Shown piece after piece: positions 28,597-39,030 of a stretch of DNA of 64,000 nucleotides. The position numbers were made by a program, and so were the translations under genes. Below the pieces are notes generated by a model. The model saw only the letters and a list, made by a program, of their open reading frames with translations, made no database searches and had not been told where the DNA came from. The stretch is from Cotesia glomerata. Lineage: Eukaryota > Arthropoda > Insecta > Hymenoptera > Braconidae. Where the stretch lies: contig NC_058166.1 in the NCBI RefSeq assembly GCF_020080835.1, positions 11,061,672 to 11,125,671 on the forward strand, in the 5' to 3' direction. How positions within the stretch are numbered: position 1 is the first letter of the stretch; every line of letters starts with the position of its first letter.

Positions 28597-30079
28597 GGGT
28601 CTACTTTTCGAATAGGGTCTTGAAGTATGACACGAAAAACGGTCCGAAGGAGTACGATATCACTGGAGGAGTACCACAAGGCTCAATTCTTGGACCACTC
28701 CTGTGGAACATCATGTACGATGGACTCCTGAGAATCGCGTTGCCATCAGAGGTCAAGTTAGTTGCATATGCCGATGATGTAGCTGTAGTGATAGTCGCGA
28801 AACATCTGGAAGAGATAAATCTGGCCTTTAACATTACATTCGGCCGCATCAACCTATGGATGAATATGATGAATTTGGAGCTGGCCAAGCATAAAACTGA
28901 AGCAGTGCTTATCACTAGCAGGAAAGCAGTAGAAACAATTAAATTAGAAATCGGAGAACATGAAATTACATCACAACCATTCATCCGATACCTGGGAGTG
29001 ATGCTCGATGCCCGACTGAACTTTAAACAACAAGTCGAACATGTGAGTACTAAAGCATCAGCAGTGGTAGCTAGTCTATCACGACTAATGCCGAACGTCG
29101 GAGGTCCAAAGCAGAGCAGATGACTATTATTATCATCTGTGGTCACATCAGTGCTTACGTACGGAATATCCATTTGGGCTGACGCATTAGAATTACAAGA
29201 AGCATGAAGAAAGGCTGGACCAGTATACCGTCTGAATGCCATAAGAGTAGCTTGCGCCTTCCGAACAATATCTGAGGAAGCAGTGTACGTCATTTCTGGA
29301 ACTCTGCCCCTCAGAGTCCTAGCTGAAGAAAGACGAAACCTATACCAATGGAAAAGGTCAACCACACTTAGCCATGAAGAACTCAGAACAGAAGAACGAT
29401 ATCGCAGCATCGTACGATGGCAATTGCAGTGGGATGCCGCAGGAAAAGGTAGATGGACTTATCGTCTTATACCAAAGATCGACGTTTGGATGAACCGGAG
29501 CCACGGTCAAGTCAACTATTACCTGACACAGTTGTTGTCAGGACATGGGTGCTTCCGAGAGTATCTACACCGCTTCAAGCACGGCAACTCTCCGGAGTGC
29601 CCGTCCTGCCCAGGAGTTGCTGAAGATGGAGAGCACGTTTTCTTTGTGTGCTCACGTTTTGACCCTCGGCGAGATGAGTTAGAGAATTGTTTGAACAAGA
29701 AAGTCCAACCAGAGACGTTAGTAGAAGCAATGTTGTCGTGTAAAGCTGCCTGGAACGCCACAAGCACTTTCGCCACAGAAGTTCTTACCGAACTGCGTTC
29801 CATTGAGAGAAAAAGATCCAAAGTCAGAATTTAGAAGGAAGGTAGAAACAACACCTTAACCACAAGAAGGAAGAGCGGCAGCTAATTCCTCCCCCTGCGA
29901 TGTAATGCCTACACGGCGGTTTCCATAGGGGATAAGAGGATAGAAGAAAAGAGGTTTAGGGTTTAGTGAGTATGGGCGCTAGTATCGAGTATTTGCATGA
30001 CACTGCGTCGAGTCTCACATATCCAGGCGAAACATCTATGCCTGGAATCCGTAAAAAGGATTCCCCCCTCCTGGAAAAA

Positions 30080-30096
<17 letters not shown>
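28597..30096 (+). mobile_element. R1-like retrotransposon copy, family B, 5'-truncated, with catalytic YADD
   Basis: The + strand carries the second half of reverse transcriptase: GGVPQGSILGPLLWN, the YADD box in LVAYADDVAVVIVAKHLEE, LAKHKTEAVLITSRK, and IRYLGVMLDARLNF. A stop follows PKQSR at 29121-29123. The same frame resumes with LLLSSVVTSVLTYGISIWAD, and a second stop lies near 29205. From 29283 to 29834 it is open, with the zinc motif CPSCPGVAEDGEHVFFVC. The 3'UTR has the CATATCCAGGC motif, the GAATCC...GGATTC hairpin and about 22 A residues next to (CA)n/(CATA)n. Confidence 0.88.
28621..29834 (+). pseudogene. Partial ORF2 (reverse transcriptase C-terminal half), two in-frame stops
   Basis: This is the coding part of the R1-like copy. 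It starts without an endonuclease or the N-terminal half of reverse transcriptase. The YADD aspartates are present, but the protein is cut by two stops and cannot be functional. It is the best preserved family B reverse transcriptase in the window. Confidence 0.8.
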
Positions 30097-30110
<14 letters not shown>

Positions 30111-30147
30111 CACATACATACATACATACATACATACATACATACAG
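30097..30147. repeat. (CA)n/(CATA)n microsatellite
   Basis: CA units pass into CATA units. The tract lies at the 3' junction of the R1-like copy and forms the RepA core. Confidence 0.9.
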
Positions 30148-30299
30148 ACATAGTAACAACATCGCGGGGGTAGTCAGGGAAGCTTCCTGTGACCTTGAAA
30201 CGTCGAGATCTGATGAAAATTCGATTTTTGCCAAACGAGGTAAAACCAATAACTTTCTGATTTTTGAAAATCTTCGATTTTCTTAGCGGGAAGTTAAAA

Positions 30300-30797
30300 A
30301 AATGAAACGCTCTGCAAAAAAGTTCTCTCATGATTTTTCGATAAATTGGCTTTTTCAAAAGTTTTTCGAGGCTAAAGTAGAACACATAAATTTTCAGATT
30401 TTCTTTTATTTCCGGCAAAATCATTATTTTTTCGATAAAAATTTCTTATCTATTTTGAAAAACATCTAATTCTGAATGAAGAAAAAAAAGTAATAAATTT
30501 TGAAGTTATTAACTTCGAAATTTAAAACTCCTAATTGATCACATTATTTTCTATTTGTTAAAATTTATTCTTAATTTTTGATTAGCAGAATTAAACTTAT
30601 AAGGGTTGCCCTTATTTATATCATTTGGAAATTTTTCGTACAGTGATAGAAAATCGGTACTAAATAAAAACAGCAAAATTTTTGCCAAGTTACCAAGTTA
30701 TTTTAGTATTAACCTGGCCACCATAGTATCCAAAGTTTTAAAAGAAAATAACATGCTAAAAATTCAGTTTATTTTTTGTAATTTTTTGAGTGGTTCA
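30300..30797. repeat. AT-rich spacer with a short dispersed repeat at about 30305-30420
   Basis: The phrase CTGCAAAAAAGTTCTCTCAT, then ATTTTTCG...AAATTTTCAG, recurs in diverged form at 31795-31905 and about 40500-40605. The rest is AT-rich with no gene. Confidence 0.45.
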
Positions 30798-31750
30798 TAT
30801 AGGGTATTCCATGCCAAATCGACCACTTTTGAACTCGACCCCTTTAGATTTAGCTGAAACTTTATCATTCTTTTCTACCCATTGAAAAACATTTTTGAGA
30901 ATTTTTTCAAATTTTTTCGTCCAACCCAAAAAAAGTTTTGAATTTCTCAAAAAAGTGGCTTTTTTATTTTCAAATATCCATAACTTTTTTAGACATTGAC
31001 CTTTGGGTACCTTTTTTTTAAAAAAATTTTTGTTTTTGAATGAACTTTTCGAAAAAATACACAAAAAAAAATTATAATGATCAATTCTATAAAATAATCG
31101 GTTTTTTTTAACAAAATCGTTATTTTTTCAAAGTTGGCCACTTTTTTTTTTATTTTTTTTTTCTCAAAAAAAACTTCAATCAATTTGACAACTATTCTTG
31201 TTCATCCCGGGCAGGGCCGATTTTTTTTTATATTTTTTTATTTAATTGAAAAAAAAAATTTTTATTATTTCAGAAAATTTGACAATTTTTTTTTCAATTA
31301 AATAAAAAAAATATAAAAAAAAATCGGCCCTGCCCGGGATGAGCGGGAATAGTTGTCAAATTGATTGAAGATTTTTTTGAGAAAAAAAAAAATTAAAAAA
31401 AAAAGTGGCCAACTTTGAAAAAATAACGATTTTGTTAAAAAAAAAAACGATTATTTTATAGAATTGATCATATATAATTTTTTTTGTCTATTTTTTCGAA
31501 AAGTTCATTCAAAAACAAAAATTTTTTAAAAAAAAAGGTACCCAAAGGTCAATGTCTAAAAAAGTTATGGACATTTGAAAATAAAAAAGCCACTTTTTTG
31601 GGAAATTCAAAACTTTTTTTGGGTTGGACAAAAAAATTTGAAAAAATTCTCAAAAATGTTTTTCAAAGGGTAAAAAAAAATGATAAAGTTTCAGCTAAAT
31701 CTAAAGGGGTCGAGTTTAAAAGTGGTCGATTTGGCATGGAATACCCCATA
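30798..31750. mobile_element. 953-bp foldback element, near-perfect palindrome
   Basis: The left end TATAGGGTATTCCATGCC is mirrored by GGCATGGAATACCCCATATA at 31750. The two arms, each about 440 bp, read as reverse complements with few differences, including CCCGGGCAGGGCCGA near the centre; the loop is short, around 31240-31290. No transposase is encoded. Open frames inside are arm sequence read in both directions and are not genes. Confidence 0.88.
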
Positions 31751-32712
31751 TACATTCTTACATTAGTAGGAATTAAATTTTGATATAGAAAATTAAACAT
31801 TCTGCAAAAAAAGTATATTATTATTTTTCGCTGAACTTACTGATATAAAAGATGTTTGAGGTTAAAGTGAAAAGTATGATAAATTTTCAGTTTTTATATT
31901 TTCATAAAAATAGAAAAAAATTAGAAAAACAGTAGACCCTGAAGGCCATCCGTGCAACTTCCCGCTAATTCCATACCTAGGTGCATAAAACTGCACTAAT
32001 GACGTTTTTGAGCTCATCGAGCTCAAAAATACAATTTATGTGTTATTTTGAGCTCTTCCAGCTCAAAAGTCTGATAGAAGTATCATAGAACAATATTTTT
32101 TAAATTTGAGCAAGATCACGTCAACTGGACCCCCTATTTTCCACTTGATTATGAAAATTAAGTTCATGTATTTTTTTTATAAGTATATACCAAGATAAAA
32201 TGATCCCCGAAACGATTTTTAAAAATTTCGATTTTAACAATAATTTTTTTTACAATGAAAATTTTAGGTACTTTTAATTAAAAAATGGATTGTAAATCAA
32301 CCGTTAAAGTTAAATTAATGGGACTTGAAGGATTTGTTTTTAAAATGTTTGTATTTTAATAAAATATTAATAACTAAAAATTATTTGTTTATTATCATAT
32401 TGTTAATTAACTTTTAAGTTAACAAATGAAAATTTCACTGACTTCTCGGTGAAAAAATGAAGTTTTTTTTTATCGGTTATATGCGTTATTTATTAAAGTT
32501 TAAGATTTCAAAAAAAAATTTCACTGCTCGCGATTTGTTTAAACAATATAAATTTATTTATCACAGCGCACCGAGCGCCAGGCGCTGTCAGAATACCGTA
32601 CTGTCGAACGTCAGACTATGTTACAGCTTCGATTAATTATAATTAAAAATATAATTATCAAACAAATTTTATTATTATTATGATCAATATTATGACTAAT
32701 AAAATTAGTAAA

Positions 32713-32930
32713 AGAGGCGCGCAGTAGCCCTATCGGATCCGGCCTTTGCTTACCAAAGCATTGGACCGGGTTCGAATCCGACGTACACCAATGAATATTT
32801 TCAATATTTAAGTGTATTATTCTGCTCAGCCCAAAAAATAAAACGAGTTCCAATCTCAAAAGTTTACCCCCTACCGTAGTCGCTCATGACCTTAGTAGTT
32901 TATGCGACTTTAAAACAAATCAAAAAAAAA
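32713..32930 (+). mobile_element. tRNA-derived SINE with A/B boxes and poly(A)
   Basis: A box-A-like TAGCCCTATCGG is at 32725-32736 and a perfect B box GGTTCGAATCC at 32769-32779, spaced as in a tRNA-type RNA polymerase III promoter. A tRNA-unrelated body and an A-run follow. The 12-bp duplication AAAATTAGTAAA lies on both sides (32701-32712 and 32931-32942). The other arm of the host foldback lacks the insert and gives the empty site. Confidence 0.88.
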
Positions 32931-33109
32931 AAAATTAGTAAATTCTCCATTATTAAAGAAAAATAGAAAAAACGAACTATAGTAATCAATATTAAATTTT
33001 GTAGACATTTGTTAACTTTATTTCATTTTTTTTTTTTTAAACTTGGTTGATAAAAACTTTTTTATCTTCCGAAACATTATTATATTATTATTAATAATAT
33101 AATAATATA

Positions 33110-33570
33110 TTACTATATTATTACTAGCGGACCAGACAGACGTTTTCCTGTACACATGTCTTAAATTTAAAAATTTCAAGCTTATTTGAATGAGCTGTTA
33201 CAGTTTGGACCGTTTTGATGAAAATTATTATTAAAACGTTATTATAATAAAATATTTCAATTAGCAACTGATTGATTTTAACACAATTACACAAATTTTT
33301 TTTGAATTTCGAAAATAATTTTTTTTCTCAAATGAATATTCGATACTGTCTGTCAGATCCAATGTAAAACATTCCAAGATCAAGAACCATTTATAAATAA
33401 AAATTTAATTAAATAAACATTTTTCCGTGGACTGAATTGTGAATCTAAACCATTTTCGAATCCACCTAAAGATACACAAAAAGTTTCATTAAAATTGGTC
33501 CAGCCGTTTAGAAAAAGTTCAGTGACAAACACACGCACAGAGAAAATATATATATAAATATATATAAAGA
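33110..33570. mobile_element. Probable nested non-autonomous element in the foldback loop
   Basis: The segment starts near ACTAGCGGACCAGACAGACG and ends near GGTCCAGCCGTTTAG, CAGTGACAAACACACGCACA and a TATA-rich tail. This layout is seen in common insect repeats that start ACTAGC-GACC and end with a CAAACA(C)A-rich, AT-tailed end. It occupies the loop between the two arms, flanked by ATTAATAATATAATAAT-type sequence. The family name is not certain. Confidence 0.5.
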
Positions 33571-35335
33571 TTAATAATATAATAATGTGTCGGAAGATAA
33601 AAAAGTTTTTATTAACCAAGTTTAAAAAAAAAATAAAATAAAGTTAACAAATGTCTACAAAATTTAATATTTATTACTAGTTCGTTTTTTCTATTTTTCT
33701 TTAATAATAGATAATTCACTTATTTTATTAGTCATAATATTGATCATAGTAATAATAAAATTTGTTTGATAATTATATTTTTAATTGTTATTTTTAATTA
33801 CAATTAATCGAAGCTGTAACATAGTCTGACGTTCGACGGCGCGGTATTCTGACAGCGCCTGGCGCTCGGCGCGCTGTGATAAATTAATTTATATTGTTTA
33901 AACAAATCGCGAGCAGTGAAATTTTTTTCTGAAATCTTAAACTTTAATAAATAACGCATGTAACCGATAAAAAAAGACTTCATTTTTTCACCGAGAAGTT
34001 AGTGAAATTTTCATTTGTTAACTTAAAAGTTAATTAACAATATGATAATAAACAAATAATTTTTAGTTATTAATATTTTATTAAAATATAAACATTTTAA
34101 AAACAAATCCTTCAAGTTCCATTAATTTAACTTTAACGGTTGATTTACAATCCATTTTTTAATCAAAAGTACCTAAAATTTTCATTGCAAAAAAAATTAT
34201 TGTTAAAATCGAAATTTTTAAAAATCGTTTCGGGGATCATTTTATCTTGGTATGTACTTATAAAAAAGATACATGAACTTAATTTTCATGATCAAGTGGA
34301 AAATAGGGGGTCCAGTTGACGTGATCTTGCTCATTTTCAAACCGCACTAACTTTTAAATGAATCAACCGATTTTCACGCGGTTGGCAGTATTTGACGCAA
34401 TTTTTTTAGTTTCATGAAGAATCTTTAAGTTTGAATTGATAAAACTAGGAAATTTGGAGTAATTCCAAAAAAACATTTTTTTTGGTTTTCTTTCGTTCAT
34501 GATATTTCTTGAACGAATTGACCAATTTTGACCGGCTTGACGGCGATCGACGTAACTTTTTTATGCTAATAGCTGATTAGTTTTTGAAATCGATCAGTGC
34601 AGCCGTTTAAAAGTTATTCCAAAAAATGTCGGAGTTAATTTAAAAAAACACTTGTTTCCAAATATTTTATCAAGGATATCTCTCGAACCAATCAACCGAT
34701 TTCCACGTTTTTGGCGGCGATCGACGCGGTTTTTTAAGCTCTGAAATTATTTTATATCATCAAAAACGATCCGAGAAGAAATGACGAAGTTATGTCAAAA
34801 AAACACTTATTTCGGTTTTCTTTCGTTCACGATACCTTTCGAACGAATCAACCGATTTCGACCGGATTAGCGATAATCGGCGTGGTTTTTCAAGCTTAAG
34901 GGCGGATTAGTTTTTTAAGTTGATCGATATAGCCGTTTAAAAGATATTCCAAAAAAACCACTTTCAAAAATGATTTTTTTCTTATTTTTTTTGAGATTTT
35001 TCAAAATTTTTCAAAATTTATCGGTCCGAATCGGTTCAAATTCTTAGGAAATCTAAGTTTGAGGGAACTCTTTAGAACGCCGTTTGGTACGTTCCGATCG
35101 GTTCAGTCGTTCAAAAGTTATAAGCGAGTCACATAGTCACACACACACATACACATACACATACACATACACATACAAACAGACATAGTGACAACCTCGC
35201 GGGGATAATCAGGAAAGCTTCCTGTGACCTTCAAACGTCGAGATCTGATGAAAACTCGATTTTTGCAAAATGGGGTGAAAATAATAACTTCCCGATTTTT
35301 GAAAATCTTTGATTTTCTTAGCGGGAAGTTAAAAA

Positions 35336-37168
35336 TAAAAGTACAAGAACAAGATGTATAAAAAATATAGTATAATTTATAATCGGCATAATGTCATTTA
35401 CTGAATTTCCAAATTTTTATACAATAAATGTTTAAGGGTAACGAACAAACTTGCTAATTAATAATTGTGTTATATTACTACAAAATAACTTATTGAAAAC
35501 TATTAATATTATTTATGATAATTATGTTGATAACAAAATTCACAATAATATTGATAATCATAATGATATTCTACAAAAGAAAAAAATTAGAAAGAAAAAA
35601 AGGTAGCTTTGATCACAAGGATCTTGAAAACATCGGAAAGTTCAATGGATAGTTATATGCTTCCTTAAATCTAAACAGTGATAACTTACTTTCCACTTAA
35701 CGACTAAATAGTAAACAGTCATTCATTATATTTTCACCAATCGATTCGATTCAAGAAAGTATAATTCACTCAATAAATATCGTTCATTGATTGGTACGGT
35801 AATTGCACTTAATAATAATGATGACCGGTTAACAGATGAATATTTAAATGAATAAATACTTAAATAATCGTAATAGTATTCTCACGTAGCGATAGTACAA
35901 CGACTGTAAGTATAGCTGTAAATAATCGTAACAATAATCTTTTCCTTGGGTAACATTGTAATGAAATAATAAAGATATAAATATAAATGTATGTATACGT
36001 ATATCTAATGTACATGTATGAAATTTAATAACACTAAAATCATAAATAATGGGGCGATGCTGCGGAACAGCCCCACGACGGCGAGAACGGTGTCACAGAT
36101 CTAGAACACGCACGGCATCATATTTATCCAGTTTGTGTTGTATCAACCTTATATGAAACTCGTCATTAATCGTGCCGCGTTAAATTCCACTTGCTTCCTT
36201 TCCTCTTGCATTCGCATTTAATACGAGTTTTGCCGGAGCAAGCTAAAAAATTAGAGATCGTGATAGAACGGAAAAAACACTTTACTTAAGATTGATTTAT
36301 TGCCGGAATTTATGCCTTCAACTTCATTTTTATCTTAACATTCCCTCTTTTTTATATGCATCAATTGCCAGTAAATAAAGATAATCATCTTCAATATTCG
36401 TGAGTAAATTATCAACATTTTGATTCAAAGAAGTATGCTATCTATTAAACTTTCCGTTGCTTTCAAGATCTTTGGAACCAAAGTTGCTCTTATTTGGTTA
36501 ATTTATCACTTATTTTACATAATATCATTAACAATATCGCTTTCGTCATTTTTAATATCATCAGTATCATCATTATCATGAATATTACCATCATGATATA
36601 TATCATTATCATTGTCAATATCATTATAATGGGTAATATAATCATTATTGTTATTGACAATATAATCAAAAAATCCCTATGATGATCAACATCATAACTA
36701 TCATTATAATTATAATAATCAATATGATAATAATGAATATCAATATTATCATTTTGTTTACGATAATGAAGAAGGTGACAATAAAAGTCGCATATAAAAG
36801 AATCTAAAAAACCATGTGAACGAATGTGCTCTTGTTTTTGTTTACATCGCTTGAGAACCCGTTGATCAAGACAGAGAGGAAACACCTTTACCTCCCGCAC
36901 AACTAACCTAGTAGAGTATAAGAGTATATTAACCACCTTGATGTCTATTCCTCATATATAATACTCATAATACAACTTCTCCTCATATAATTTCCTCCTT
37001 TTTGTCTTCTGTCCTTGTCTCGATTCTCACTTGCAGCAACTATCCTCAATGGTCTCTATGTTCTCCATCCACACGAATGCAGCCCGTCCATCGATTCAGG
37101 ATCCCTCCACCTCCAGAGTATGCTCTAATGGTGGGCACCAGACTCGGATCTACTATGCGAGATCTACG
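35336..37168. other. Intergenic sequence upstream of Osiris gene B
   Basis: AT-rich at first. A GC-richer block at about 36050-36250 (GGGGCGATGCTGCGGAACAG and following) stands out and could be a regulatory element. At 36490-36760 there is low-complexity ATC/ATT-rich sequence whose long open frames on both strands are artefacts. A block at 36830-37160 leads into the promoter. Confidence 0.45.
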
Positions 37169-37177
37169 TATATAAAG
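37169..37177 (+). promoter_or_regulatory. Predicted TATA box of Osiris gene B
   Basis: TATATAAAG lies in a locally GC-rich region about 320 bp before the start codon. A start site about 30 bp downstream (near 37199) would give a 5'UTR of about 290 bp. TCAGTG/TCAGTC pairs at 37361-37372 are alternative initiator-like sites without a TATA at -30. Confidence 0.5.
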
Positions 37178-37492
37178 TGACCGGGGCGAGACGCAGGACC
37201 AGAAGCCTTGCACGCATCGATTAAAGAACTGCATATCCGTCATTATAGTCTCACTAATACACTATCTTATAATTTTTTCGGCGTAGCAAGGTTCGCGATA
37301 ATCATTTTCGCGAGTGACTTTTTTTTTGGCTTCGTGATAATAGAGGTGAGCTTTTTTCCATCAGTGTCAGTCAACCTGTCCTTTATCCTTCCCTAATTTA
37401 ACTTGTGATCATCAATGTTACCGTGAATATTAACATAATTATTAATAGTAATAATAATAACAATAATAACAGCCATTTATCACACAGATAAA

Positions 37493-38471
37493 ATGAAAGG
37501 AGCAATAGTACTGTTAGTAACGTGCCTAATCAGCGCAACATTCGGTAATCCGATGGATAAAATCGAGAAAATCGGAGTAATTGAGCACCACCAGCAGCAG
37601 CAGACTGTGACCTTGACCGAGCGTGCCAAGTACGAGGAAGAGTTGATGCGTAAATTGAATAACAAGTGCTCGCAAAATGACATAAGCAGTTGTGTAATGC
37701 TAAAGCTGGTCACTTACATGAACAAGTTGCTCAAAAAAGCCTCCATCGAGCTGACAGACGATATCGAAATCCGAAAAACTAGCCAAGCAACCGAAGAAGT
37801 CATCACCTACGAAGCAGGACGCAGCAGTGATGACGATTCTGAATTCATGGACCTCGTAACTGGAAAAATCTACGCGTTCATCAAGTCCCGGAGCATCAAA
37901 TGGCGAGTGTTGCCTGAGGACGATGTCGTAGTTTCTGCCTCTGAAGACGAGACCGGATCTTTCAACCTTGGACTGTCTTTAGAAAGAGCCGACAACTCTG
38001 TGGTTGATGGTAAGTCCTTAAATTCCTGATTTTCTGTGCTAATTTTTGACATTTTTTATGCCTACCTTCCTTTTTTTGACTCACTTAGGCCGCGGGAAAA
38101 AGGGCAACAACATGGGACCTCTTCTAGCAGCAGCAGTTCTCAAAATCGGGCTGATCGGGGCCCTAGCCTTCAAAGGATTAGCTTTGTTAGTGGGTAAAGC
38201 TCTGCTCCTTTCGAAGATCGCGCTTCTTTTAGCGAGTATCATCGGTTTGAAGAAGCTCTTTTCACACCAGAAACACGTTACTTATGAGGTTGTGGCGCAC
38301 CCACATCACTCCGCCAGTCACTCCTTCAGCGAAGGCCATGGCCATGACAGTTACTCTTCTGGTTGGGCGAGAAACTTTCACGGGCAAGTCTTACCCACAG
38401 AGCAGCGGTCAGCGCAGGAATTGGCGTACTCTGCTCACATTCCTGCTGCTGCTCAGCAATCGGTAAATTAG
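37493..38471 (+). CDS. Osiris family protein (DUF1676), gene B, 2 coding exons
   Basis: The exons are 37493-38009 and 38089-38471, joined over a 79-bp GTAAGT...TTAG intron in phase 1, giving 299 residues. Residues 1-18 (MKGAIVLLVTCLISATFG) are a signal peptide. C-x7-C is at residues 59-67 and precedes the DUF1676 body. The second exon opens with GRGKKGNNMG and a long hydrophobic segment (about residues 183-222, LLLSKIALLLASIIGLKKLF). The tail is His/Ser-rich (TYEVVAHPHH) and contains AQELAY at residues 281-286, matching the AQxLAY motif of the family. This is the most canonical Osiris member here. It probably acts at the membrane or in secretory vesicles of cuticle-forming cells, by family knowledge. 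Confidence 0.95.
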
Positions 38472-39030
38472 AGTTCGGGAACTTATCCGCTATCGGTTTA
38501 TCATCCATTAACATTACCTAATATTTATTTATTTTAATTATAATATTTATTTACTCCCTGACATTCGCCCGGTTTTTTACTTAAATTCGATTATTAGTGG
38601 TTTATTCATGACTTACGACGTGTGTATATTCTATCGAACCCCATACTCGGACCACTGACGCCATTTTCTACGCACATACTGTAGTGACTAGTGACGGTAG
38701 TTGTAAATATAAAATTTTAATTGAATTTATTCATTTTAATTAGTATAATATAATTTATTTATACTTGTACAGAAGACAGTAACTAACTAATACATTGACC
38801 GATACGGACGTTGTAATTATTAGTTATTATTGATAATTAATAATTATTTTTAAACTTGCGACTATTCTTAATGTAAGTCTCGTCATAACTCATTGAATTG
38901 TTGATCTTTTGTCATCGTTCATCTCATTGCCTCTTTATTTAAGGCTTCTCTTTTTGTATAATAACTTATTGTTGTGTTATATGTTTGATAAATATGTATT
39001 TATTGTTTTTAATAAAAATATTGTTTATTT
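38472..39030 (+). other. Likely 3'UTR of gene B with poly(A) signal
   Basis: AATAAA occurs at 39011-39016 in TTTTTAATAAAAATATTG, about 540 bp after the stop. It is the best candidate; earlier AT-rich sites cannot be excluded. Confidence 0.4.

Larger units (their letters stand above)
27188..30299 (-). repeat. RepA (reverse) with two R1-like insertions and a second head
   Basis: Read in reverse, the RepA tail is 27188-27844 (CCATCCCTGCAATTTCCCGC near its end) and is followed by (CA)n. Then come an R1-like copy, another (CA)n, a partial RepA head (28471-28596), a second R1-like copy, (CA)n/(CATA)n, and a complete head ending CTTAGCGGGAAGTTAAAAA at 30299. Two heads but one tail imply more than one event, perhaps a duplication or insertion of a RepA-R1 unit. 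Confidence 0.7.
32108..34332. mobile_element. 2225-bp foldback element with 4-bp ATTT target duplication
   Basis: The ends are GAGCAAGATCACGTCAACTG and its exact reverse complement. ATTT flanks both sides (32104-32107 and 34333-34336), and joining the flanks restores the RepA consensus. The arms run inward about 750 bp each, apart from insertions: a SINE in the left arm (32713-32930) and another element in the loop (about 33110-33570). No transposase is present. A 4-bp duplication with GAG ends would suit a Sola-type superfamily, but that is a guess. Confidence 0.88.
31920..35335 (-). repeat. RepA (reverse), complete, split by a 2.2-kb foldback element
   Basis: The tail starts at 31920 with CCATCCGTGCAACTTCCCGC. 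It is broken at 32107 and resumes at 34333 with ATTTTCAAACCGC. The core is (CA)n/(CATA)n at about 35139-35180, and the head ends TTAGCGGGAAGTTAAAAA at 35335. Without the insertion it would be about 1.2 kb. Confidence 0.85.

Noticed and set aside
28601..29410. 269-codon minus-strand frame
   Set aside because: Antisense to the reverse transcriptase with YADD on the plus strand; it has no motif of its own.
31484..31783. Lys/Phe-rich frame ending in GRFGMEYPI
   Set aside because: It lies in one arm of a palindrome, and the other arm gives an equivalent frame. There is no start context or family match.
32721..32790. Possible functional tRNA gene
   Set aside because: A and B boxes are present, but no cloverleaf acceptor stem is evident, and the unit ends in an A-run within a target duplication. 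It is a tRNA-derived SINE.
36490..36936. 148-codon minus-strand frame
   Set aside because: Ile/Met/Asp repeats come from ATC/ATT low-complexity DNA, which is also open on the other strand.
37046..37243. 65-codon minus-strand frame over the gene B promoter
   Set aside because: It overlaps the TATA box of gene B on the opposite strand and shows no family features.
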